A stretch of DNA of 49,427 bases, from the NCBI GenBank assembly GCA_002633005.1, contig NMRA01000367.1:389151-438577 (forward strand), written 5' to 3'. The notes beneath the pieces were generated by a model that saw only the letters and a program-made list of their open reading frames with translations, was not told where the DNA came from and searched no databases. This document shows, one piece after another, positions 23,601 through 35,600 of the stretch (position 1 is its first letter; every line of letters begins with the position of its first letter). Origin of the DNA: Phoronis australis (lineage: Eukaryota; Phoronida; Phoronidae). Position numbers and translations under genes: made by a program.

Positions 23601-26600
23601 TTGGACGTTTTGAAGCTGTAGCTGAAAGGTGATCACAAAATAACAAACCTGATCACACATGATTGCAGGTCATAATATTAACGGTTTGACTTCAAATTAT
23701 GGAATAACGATTAATTGGCGGGGTGGCCGAAAAAAGCTTTGAATACCTGTTTGTGTACGTGGTCGTGAAACAGTTCAATCTACCATTTACTTTTAATCAG
23801 CAGCTTGGTTTAAACAAGCAAACGCATCACGATTCCATAAATTTATTTAAGAATGGTCGATGACAAATTGAGAACAGTCCTATGAACGAANNNNNNNNNN
23901 NNNNNNNNNNNNNNNNNNNNNNNNNNNNNNNNNNNNNNNNNNNNNNNNNNNNNNNNNNNNNNNNNNNNNNNNNNNNNNNNNNNNNNNNNNNNNNNNNNNN
24001 NNNNNNNNNNNNNNNNNNNNNNNNNNNNNNNNNNNNNNNNNNNNNNNNNNNNNNNNNNNNNNNNNNNNNNNNNNNNNNNNNNNNNNNNNNNNNNNNNNNN
24101 NNNNNNNNNNNNNNNNNNNNNNNNNNNNNNNNNNNNNNNNNNNNNNNNNNNNNNNNNNNNNNNNNNNNNNNNNNNNNNNNNNNNNNNNNNNNNNNNNNNN
24201 NNNNNNNNNNNNNNNNNNNNNNNNNNNNNNNNNNNNNNNNNNNNNNNNNNNNNNNNNNNNNNNNNNNNNNNNNNNNNNNNNNNNNNNNNNNNNNNNNNNN
24301 NNNNNNNNNNNNNNNNNNNNNNNNNNNNNNNNNNNNNNNNNNNNNNNNNNNNNNNNNNNNNNNNNNNNNNNNNNNNNNNNNNNNNNNNNNNNNNNNNNNN
24401 NNNNNNNNNNNNNNNNNNNNNNNNNNNNNNNNNNNNNNNNNNNNNNNNNNNNNNNNNNNNNNNNNNNNNNNNNNNNNNNNNNNNNNNNNNNNNNNNNNNN
24501 NNNNNNNNNNNNNNNNNNNNNNNNNNNNNNNNNNNNNNNNNNNNNNNNNNNNNNNNNNNNNNNNNNNNNNNNNNNNNNNNNNNNNNNNNNNNNNNNNNNN
24601 NNNNNNNNNNNNNNNNNNNNNNNNNNNNNNNNNNNNNNNNNNNNNNNNNNNNNNNNNNNNNNNNNNNNNNNNNNNNNNNNNNNNNNNNNNNNNNNNNNNN
24701 NNNNNNNNNNNNNNNNNNNNNNNNNNNNNNNNNNNNNNNNNNNNNNNNNNNNNNNNNNNNNNNNNNNNNNNNNNNNNNNNNNNNNNNNNNNNNNNNNNNN
24801 NNNNNNNNNNNNNNNNNNNNNNNNNNNNNNNNNNNNNNNNNNNNNNNNNNNNNNNNNNNNNNNNNNNNNNNNNNNNNNNNNNNATGATCATAGAACAACG
24901 AGGACCCGTGTCATTTTCTGTGGAGTTGCCCGATAAACGGATTTGGAGGCGTCACGTAGACCACATAGTACGACGCACACCGGAAGACAACCCATCTTCA
25001 ACCACGTTTGGCCCACCGCCAAGTAACTTACCTCCGCCACAAGCCTTCGTACCGCCAACTCGGTTGACGGAACAACCTTCTACGCCTGTGGTCGATCCCA
25101 CTGCGGATTCGAACGCTACTACCGTACGATTACCCGTAGAAAATCCACCAACGGATTCGTCTGTAGTTGTGACACGTTCCGGAAGGAAATCAATCCAACC
25201 AGACAGGCTGAACTTTTAATTACTACTTATTATAACTAGCTTCAGTCATCAGTAGGATCACCTTACAGCAAACAGCAGTGTAATACATCGTTTTAGTTAT
25301 GACTGGACACTTAGTATCGTTTTACAAACAAGACTGCTGACAGTGTGTTACATGCATGTTTGTGTTTAGTTTGAAGTGTTCCTCCATGTTTATTTACGTT
25401 TGCAGTAGTCAGCTAAGGGTAGAGGGATGTTGTGTATTGGCAATGCTACTTGTGGTTTTCCTTAGAATATAGTCACGTGGTATTTATGCCCACAAGCCAC
25501 GTGCTCATCCCCTTCTTGTATTAGTTCTCCAAGTGAATAGACGTATTATAATTTACTCTCATCTGTGTTGTTTTACTGGTTCTACGAACACAACACTCTT
25601 GCACTGAGAATGAGAACGATAACCTACCTTTGTCCGGGCGTTGTGTCAGTAGATACTGTCTACAGCCACCACTTCCTGTCACTAAAATGAACACAGACGT
25701 GTGCTCTTCTTTCCGTGGCTTCTTCTTTGATTTCCGAGGATAGTTCATCACACCAAGGTCGAGCTGCCAGTCTGAATGATGAGGAAGACACAGGTGACAG
25801 TCTTCAACATCTGAAAGTGTTCATCATAGTAAAATATTCTGTGATCACATTGAACAGGATATTCTGAACCAGTACTTGAAATCTCTATTTGTGCCTGAGT
25901 GAAACTAATAGCAGCATATGACATTATACACGTCAATCACATATGTGAAGCAATGCAAAACAGTGATTTAATTTGAAATGGCAAATATCAGTAGCTAATT
26001 TGGGTCATTTCCTCTCAAATGCATTGTGGGACTGTTGTCCACTCATAACAAAATGACAGTAAGCAACAATTGTAAGTCGCTTATGTGCACCAGAACTGAA
26101 AGCAGAGGTCAACTGTAAAAAAGCAACAATATGATGCAAAGTGTGCCACTAAATGCACCAAATAAATACATACAAACATCTGATTTTCTACACAAACACT
26201 GCCATATTGAAATTCACTATTCCGCCAGATAGTGATCAGGTCTTTAGTGGACAGGCATTCAGCAACCAACAGGTCCCATGTAATGAGGCGAGAGGTTTCA
26301 ACCTATTGGTATCAATAGCGTTTTATTACATTTCCTGTTATTATACTGTTCTGCGACAAACCTTTTCAAATATCAATTGATGAGCAATGATGTCCTATTC
26401 CACGCATTTCGCACAGCGAAGATGTATCCGCGACATTAAGCCAGTAGGGGGCGCTGACAAGAGGGATAATTACATTTATGAACCACTATGTAGTATTTAA
26501 ATTTCTTTCCACCAAATCTGAGTCGGTATCAATCGTATGCCATGTTCATTTTCTCATTATTCTAGAGAGCACCAATATGAAAGGTCCCCTATTAGAAAAA

Positions 26601-29600
26601 GATTCTCCAGGCACACACACTCCAATCGCGCTGAGGTCAAATCTCACCGCCTAAACCACAAATTACGATACACGCCCACAACTTATCGGTGATGTCATCA
26701 GACGTTTACAAGCCAACAACAATCCCACAATGCATTTGATAAAGGACAGCACCATGGTAGATAAAATGCCATGAATTACGAGCTCCATGAAACAGCCAAT
26801 AAAAAGAAAAATCAATCTTACCACATTTAAGGTCTAATGTCTCTTTAGTAGTTTTGGTGAAACCTTTTGAGCTTTCAACTTTACGTTTCTCCACCTGTTG
26901 ATAGCAACAACTTGATTTCAAAGGTAAGAGATGAGGACACAATGGTGTGCGTACCTCTTGGGAATTGGACACTCCATCGACATTGACATTCAATCGCCTA
27001 AGCCTTGTGACCACCAAAATGACACGGGCAAGACTTCAAACTATGTCAGTATGAATTTGTACTATAAGTACTTTGAAAAGAAGGAGAAGTATGTTTCAAT
27101 TATGACACCTTCACCAATTAGTGCTTCTGTTTCAGCAGTCTCCAAACATGTGAACAAGCAACCTTTGGACACTGCTGATCATTTAAAGGAGAAGGCAACT
27201 TTTTTTACATGTCATTTTTAGTAAAAATGTAGTTTGTTGATTATCTCAGACATATGTTTCAGTTAATTACGGCTTCCTATACTTTTATTAATTAGTTATG
27301 ACTTACAAAGGAAGTGATGTTTAGGGGGTTAACAATTTCCCGCCATTTTGTTCTCATGTTGTCTGACTGTGTGAGCTGTTGAGTCAGTCATTGTTTTTAC
27401 CTCAGTTGTGACAAGTTCAGTCGTCTTTTGCTTACGAGTCAGTCAACACGCCGCACGGTTCCTGTGTACCGAGATGTACTCATTATAGTCTCACACACAC
27501 ACTTTGGCTATGCCATTACATCGCTTTCCAAAAGATGACGCACTACGCCATACTTGGCTCGTTCGCATGAAGAACGCAGCGTTACCCGTCTACGCAACGT
27601 ATAAAGCAATGGAGAATTAGGACGTGTGTGGCAAGCATTTTCTGTCGTCGGATTACAAAAGCGATATGTACGCGGAATTGATAAAGGTTCCTGTAAAACA
27701 ACGCTGTTAATTTCCGGCAGCGCCCCGTCGCCACCCCCGAGGAGTGCATTTTAGAAGCGAGCAGTGACTGGAGCCCCGTCATCTAATGTCACTTGTACCT
27801 ACGAAAGTACTGGTACCCCACAGCGCGCAGTGACTAGCCCTGTGCTGGTGTTGTCTCCAGCTCAGAGCCTGAAAGCAGACCTGCAGAAATGTCGAGTAAT
27901 GGAAGTAAATACAGGCCCAGTTCTACACCCAGTGAGGAGTGCCAGTTTGTCGTCCAGACCAGTGAGCCAAACTTTGATAAGTTTATAGTTTAAGGTCATT
28001 GTTTATTGCCAGGTGTGTGGCAAAAGTCACACGAAGGGATGTGAGCGGCTTGGGTGCCTGTCCTCAGTCTCTGCCTCATACCTCTCAACAGCTGTCTGTG
28101 CGTAATCTGTCTCACTGCTGTTCGTGACAAAATTCCTTGTCACCACGTCATTGTGTCTGTGATATGGATCGCAGATTCCAGCCATTTTCAGGCTACTACA
28201 AACTAAATGATCCCTAAATCCATTGTAATTGAGTTTTCCAACAACCTAGCTTGTCGTAGAGTACTCGTTGATGGAAAGAAGCTATGGTAAAGTCAAGAAA
28301 CCAGCACAAAAACAACAGTAGAACAGATCCTCACAGTAAACTCAAACACAGAAACACAATGCCGGGAAATTTTAACCCCTAAACATCACTTCCAGAGTAG
28401 GGCATGATTAATAAAATTACGGGAAGCCGTAATTAACTGAAACATATGTCTGGGATAATCAACGAACCGTATTTTTATTAAAAATGACATGAAAAAAGGT
28501 TGCCTTCTCCTTTAAACACTCAGCATTAAGACTAAAAGACTGCAGTTATCCTTAGCATATCTTGAGCGTGACAGGGACAGAGCTAGGAACCAACCTAAGT
28601 AAAATTTTAGGTAGCAAAGATAGCTTCTTCAACACATTGATATACTATTTGCAGCTGCCTGGAAACAAAATTTGTACTGATATGAAAAGCATCTACTAAT
28701 ATATAGAGCAGTAGTGACACTAATATGTATAGCATCTCACAACCAGTAGTTTTTGTAACCTTGGGATTCAACAATGATGCTTATCTTGTTTGTTTATGGC
28801 AGCCATTTAAAGATTAAGCATCACAAGCTTCCATTTATGGAACAAACAAACTCGTGTCATTGACGTCAAACCACGAAGCATGTGATACGCACTCTGCCAT
28901 TGACGTCAAACCAAGAACCTTGTGATACAGACCCTGTCATCGACGTCAGATCAAGAACCTTGTGATACAGACCCTGTCATTGACGTCAAACCAAGAACCT
29001 TGTGGCACACACCCTGACACTGACATCAAACCAAGAATCTTGTGATACACACGATGTGATTACTATTTTGGTAACCAAAGAGTGACATGTATCAGGACAA
29101 GGAGACAATTATGTCGAAGTAATATTCGTTGACAAATGCAGCTTACTGGTAATCAAATGTTCAAAACTATAATCCCTAAAGCAGGAACAATTCTAGCACA
29201 TTTTATCGAATTGAACGTGAACTTGTTAACAAAGAAAAGTTCATTGACTATTCAATGAAGAGAATTTTGGCCAATAGGTGACGCTCTATTTCACGGCACT
29301 CAAAGCTCAGGTGTAGATAACTGCTATACAAATTTAATAGAATAACGATTTTTAGCAACGGCAACAAATTTGATTCACCCAAGGAAGTCTACTTAAATTT
29401 AAAGTGTTGACTTTTCTTACAGACTCACTTTTTACCCAGAAAAACCCAAAGTTGTATATATGTATCATGGTATAATATAGAGGCTTGTCAATTGGAAATA
29501 TAGTGAGGGAACAAACAGTGCAACAGTGGTGAGACATTGAAAAAGCAAGATCAATAAACAGGTTCATAGTGGAAATATTCATTTTGTAAACTGTTATTAA

Positions 29601-32600
29601 TACTTCAGAGACTGCATGAAGGACAGAGTGCCCTCTATTGGGAACATACAGAGAGACCCCAATCGACAGCACAGATAAAACATAAAGACAATGCATGTTA
29701 CTCTTACCTGCTTAAAGGCATAGCAATAGTCTTTCAAAGGGCACACCTTACATGACGGAGCCTTAGGGGTGCAGATAGTGGCCCCTAACTCCATCATAGC
29801 TTGATTAAAGTCACCAGGATTAGCTGTATCCAAAAGACACTGTGATATTGACCTGTGTAAAACACATAGGGCGCCAATAAGAAAGAGATCTGACTAATTC
29901 TTCACCCTCGGTATGTATACTTGCCCTTGAAGTCATACTTATGCATCCACAAATGTAAGAAGCAGTTTTCTACAGACATAAATCTCACACGGTGTAAGTG
30001 ACAACTACAGACATGACTCTCACAAGAAGGTGTCAGTGACATCTATGGACATAACCAGGGTCCAATTTGACGAGTACCAGCTCGTATTATGCGACCTGAA
30101 ACTGTCGTTTGCGACTTGAGCTTGAGCCTTACTCAGTGAATGTGATTTGAGTTTTACCTCGCTCAACTCACCAAATGTGACCTCAATTTATGGCAATGCC
30201 ATTATCTCACTTGCAAAACCACGTCAGTCGGGTCAAATAACACTCACTAACAAAACCACGTCAGTCGGGTCAAATAACACTCACTAACAAAACCACGTCA
30301 GTTGGGTCAAATAACACTCACTAACAAAACAACGTCAGTTGGGTCAAATAACACTCACTAACAAAACAACAAAAAAGAACCAAAAAACGCGCTCAGTGCC
30401 GATCAACTATTGTCGCCACTTGCCGATCTTGTTTATACACAGGTGCTCAAACAATAACTCTCAAAAAGCGCCTCCTACAAAGGCGAGAAACTGAATATGG
30501 CAAAGTGAAATTTGAGCGCATGTGGTTTCCTAGTCTGCATGTGATGACAATGAAAAAATTTGCTGTGCCGGGAGGCAAAATTAAGGATCGCAGGAGGAAT
30601 AATAGCGACCGCAGGAAATACTGGCAATACAAGGAGAGAATAGCGCATGACAAAAATGGTGCCCTCAATAACTTACATTTAAATTGAATTTCGTGCGCGC
30701 CTGGAAACATATATTCGTTGCTATAGGCAGACAAACTCGTCTTTAAATTATTGGACATCGTACAACCCTTAGACTATTTGCTAAGTTAACTCTTACTAGT
30801 GATGGTTTATGTTTTCATAGATTTACCAAAAAATATTACTCAAACAGTACCTCAGGTGTGTAACTGCTATCCTCTCTCTTGATCGTGAGATCAATTCCGA
30901 GCGCCACAGAACCCTTCCTCATCCCCCATGATGTTCCGCAGCCTAAAGGCCCCTCACTTATGTTGGCACGCTGTCCCTCAGTAGTTTGCCCTCACCCATC
31001 AATGTGTCACCCTGCCGCCCACTATGCTTTTGAGATGCGGCCTGGAGAGTACCCCACCCCCAGCTACACCGCGGTAGTAGCTAGTCGTATCACTGTAAAT
31101 CATGGCCTACTTCACAATAAAACGAGCATCGACGGAACTTCATAAGGTGTCAGTGACAGCGACAGACATGACTTTCACCATGAGTCAGTAACAGCAACAG
31201 AGATAACTCATACCAGAATGAGTCAGTAACAGTTATAGAGATAACTCATATCAGAATGAGTCAGTAACAGTTACAGAGATAACTCATATCAGAATGAGTC
31301 AGTGACAGTTATAGAGATAACTCATATCAGAATGAGTCAGTAACAGTTATAGAGATAACTCATATCAGAATGAGTCAGTGACAGTTATAGAGATAACTCA
31401 TACCAGAATGAGTCAGTAACAGTTATAGAGATAACTCATATCAGAATGAGTCAGTGACAGTTATAGAGATAACTCATATCAGAATGAGTCAGTGACAGTT
31501 ATAGAGATAACTCATATCAGAATGAGTCAGTAACAGTTACAGAGATAACTCATATCAGAATGAGTCAGTGACAGCCAAAGACATGACTCTTACCAGAAGG
31601 TGTCAATAACAGGTTGGCTGGTACTGTCTGCTCCTATTGCACGAAGTCTGGCGATGACCCGAACCACGTTACCATCAACCACAGAGACAGGCTGTAATGT
31701 CAAAGAATATAAAACATAACCACTTACCAAAGATACGGGTAGCAATGACAGAGGACACAAAACTGTGCCATTGACAACAGAAACAGGCAGCAATGGCAAC
31801 TGGCACAGGCAGGGATATTCCTGGACTGCGCCTTTGCGCCATCAGTGCATCAAAAAATAAAAAGGCGCAAGTACATAGCAGCAGTGCACCACCCAGGCAC
31901 ATCTTTTACGGCACAACGCTCTTCCAAAAATGCCAGTCGGGTAAAACATGACTTATTTCGATTGCCCTTGGGGTTTCTGTTTTATATGTTGCCACTTTAA
32001 TTACACTAAGTTTGCTGGGCACACAACTTTTTGAAACAAGAGCAACGCAAATGGTGTGCTTTTAGGGTTACTTATTTGTATCATAAAAATGGCCACTACA
32101 TGGCGCAAAAACATACAGTCCATCTAAAAACATGAACATGCCATATTTCATAAAAATCTGTCAAGGAACTTCAGAGAAACAAAGGAAAACAGAATAAAAT
32201 GAAATTGCCACTAGTTGGCACAGTGTCCACTTGATCCGCCTGAAAGTCGTCGTCTGTTGTTATCTTCGTATAAATACACTTACTAAATTTAAAAAAGATT
32301 CTGAAGTGGGTTTAGGAGATACAACTACCACTAGGAGGCGCCACAGTAGTCAGTCACCATCATCAAAGGTCATCTTCACACTGATAACATATATGTCAAT
32401 TTTCAAATGATTTGGTTGATACAGGGGTGGACGCCAAAAACAAGATTTGGCCACTAGGTGGTGCAAAATACCTCGATTCCATCCAAAAACAGGAAGATAA
32501 CATCACCACACCGATAGATGCCTATATTTAAAATTTAATGAAAATCTGTTGCAGACCTTTGAAGATACAGCGTTAAACGTAAAAAACTAAAATTACCACT

Positions 32601-35600
32601 AGGGGGCACAGCAGTAGTCAGATCTGTCCGAAAGTCGTCGCCGTCCGTAGTCAACATCATATAAATACACTTGCTAAATTAAGTAAAGATCCTGCAAACA
32701 GTTTAGGAGACACAGCAATGAGCACAAAAAAATGCCACTACGAGGCGCCCTAGGAGTCGAAGTCAGAAAATCATCGTCAGCCATCCACTTCATAGTAAAA
32801 ACATACATGTCAATTTTCACAATTATCCTGTTGGTTGATAGATTAGTGGATGCCAAAAAACTCGAAAACAGTAAAAATGGCCACTAGGTGGTGCAAACTA
32901 GGTCGAATTCATCTGAAAACGGAGAGATAGCGACACCTCATTAATAGATGCCTATATGCCAAATTTTATGAAAATACGATGACGACCTTTAAAGATACAG
33001 ACGGAGGTTAAATTGCCACTAAGTGGCACACCAGTTGTAAGATCTGTCCGAAAATCATCGTCTGTTGATAACATCATATAAATATACTTACTAAATTTGG
33101 TAAAGATCCTATGAACGGTTTAGGTGCAAAAAAACAAAACTGCCACCAGGAGGCGCCAGAGTAGTCGAAATTGTCGGAAAATCATCGTCAACCGTCCTCT
33201 TAATAGTAAGAACAATTACATGCCAATTTTCACTATCATCCGTTGATAGAGGGGCGGACGCAAAAACAGTAAAATGGCCACTAGGTGGTGCAAACTATGT
33301 CGAATCCATCCGAAAACAAGAGGATAGCGTCATCTCACTAATAGGTGCCTACATACCAAATTTCATGAAAATCCATTGTAAACTTTTGAAGATACAAAGG
33401 TAAGCGTAAAAAACTAAAATTGCCACTAGGAGGCACACCGGTAGTCGGATCCGTCCAACAGTTTGCTCATGCCGTCCCATTCACGAATGGAACATATGTG
33501 CTGAATTTCATGAACGTATATCAAAGGGTTTTGGAGATAGAGCAGCGAACGCCGGATGCTGGACGGACGTCGGATGCCGGCCGGACGCCGGACAGACGGA
33601 GATGACGGCATAATGCGTCCACATATCAATATGTGGGCCAATAAAAAGGCTCACTTTTAATCATCAGGTGTGTCCAAAGGGAACAGGTTCAAACCTGCTC
33701 AGGAATATCCTTGCACAGGTGATACACACAAATTGACACACCACATCACTATACATACACACATAGCACATCACTGTACACACACAGCACATCACTGTAC
33801 ACACATAGCACATCACTGTACACACACACTGCACATCACTGTACACACGTAGCACATTACTGTACACACGTAGCACATCACTGTACACACATAGCACATC
33901 ACTGTACACACACGTAGCACATCACTGTACACACATAGCACATCACTGTACACACGTAGCACATCACTGTACACACGTAGCACATCACTGTACACACACA
34001 TAGCACATCAGTGTACATACACTTGTCATGTACCTTGTTAGGAACATACCGTAAACGTTCGGCAAATCCAAAAATTCGGGGGTGGGCGGTTAACCAAACA
34101 TGGGCGCTTAAACGTGAAATTCCAAGAAATCAGGGGTGGGCAGTTAGCTGAACATGGGCGCTTATTACAACAGACAACTGCCCTGGGCGGTTTACCTTAC
34201 CTTATGATCCCAGTCCCACACAACAAATGTACTCGGAACACATAGCACTTTTCTCAAAGAGCTTCATCGTCACGTCGCCAAATATCGGTAAAAATGTCAT
34301 AACAGCAGATGATCCCAACTCATGTTCTTTTGCCCTCAGATTAGTCATTCACAAGTAAAATCACAAAATTGGTGAGTAATAGCCCCGTGCCGCCCTAGTG
34401 CGATCTTATTAGAGATGTAGTTGTAATGCGCAGACGACCAGTGACATAAACTTGGATTGCGACTATTCTCACGCGATGACACTGCAGAGGTCACAGCAGA
34501 CATCAAATTTATGCTGTCAAGTTCCGAGTTAGAAAGCACTTTTAAAATTCAATGTAATAAAAGTTTCAAAAACTAATTAAGGCGTTTTTTGTGTGTTTGG
34601 GATGCTTATGTTCAAGACTCCGTGACTCAATAACATTTTCAATGTATGGTTCTGCGGCTAGCTGTTGTATCTCGACAGCCCGGCGTTGCTCACTTCCAGT
34701 TACGTAAAACATGCCACGCAAAGAAGACGAGAATCGGGAGTAAGCAGACATGAGCCAGTCGTCAATCAAAAGTTACTCAAAAACTAGCACTTGCTATAGA
34801 TTTTATTTTACAAAATACTAACATTATGATTGGGCATGAGTCTAGTGAGCGCATACAATAGAGTCCGAGGAAAAATTCTTTGTTCGTATCTGCGGCTGTA
34901 AACAAATAATTCATAGACGATGCCCCAATTTTTGGAGTAACCGGCACTTGTGGTTTGAACGGCTATACGACTTAAATTAGTAAAGAGCTCCAACTGGCAA
35001 AGCTTCCTTACCGAGTGAAACGGGATTCCACTCTCGGCAAAGAGAAATGCAGGTTGCATTGGCGACCTGAAATTTGGATATGCAAGCCGACATTATGGTC
35101 CTCTTGTATCTAGTCGCAACATGCCACCTGGAATTCCAATGAACGTGCGCCGATTTTTGGCGGAATATAGAAACCTGGCACACATAAAGCATCTCGTGTG
35201 AATCTGGCCTTTATGTTGCCAAATCAAGTTGAATACTGATAGAGAACAAACAACCCTCTCATTGACATGTAAACATGTCGCGTGAACACGGGATGTAATT
35301 TAGAACCTATCTGTGACCCATTTCATTGGCTAATGTTTCGGTTACTTTTTCAATTTTCCGGATACGCCGAAGAAAGTTTCGAAGTACGGCATAAATATGG
35401 GATAAAGGTCACAAAACTGCAATTCATTCTTAAACGACTAACTTACCAAACTTTATGGTGGAAAAAAATTATTTTACAGTCACACAATATGTACAGATTA
35501 TCCTATTATATCACCTACAATATCGCACTACGGCACTGGTCAGGCCTCGCTGTTAGCACGAAACTTATGCTTGCAGACAATCGCGGCTTGGAAATGCCGT

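Noticed and set aside
23827-25219. Long open frames of 350-445 codons
   Set aside because: They run through the N gap. Only the last part of the plus-strand one (24894-25219) is real sequence, and it is retrotransposon.
30505-31145. Two plus-strand frames (30505-30687 and 30879-31145) as nested genes
   Set aside because: No recognised domain, no clear splice partners, and the composition resembles the surrounding intron.
33679-33700. GGTTCAAACC, like a tRNA B box
   Set aside because: No A box at the right distance and no cloverleaf could be drawn.
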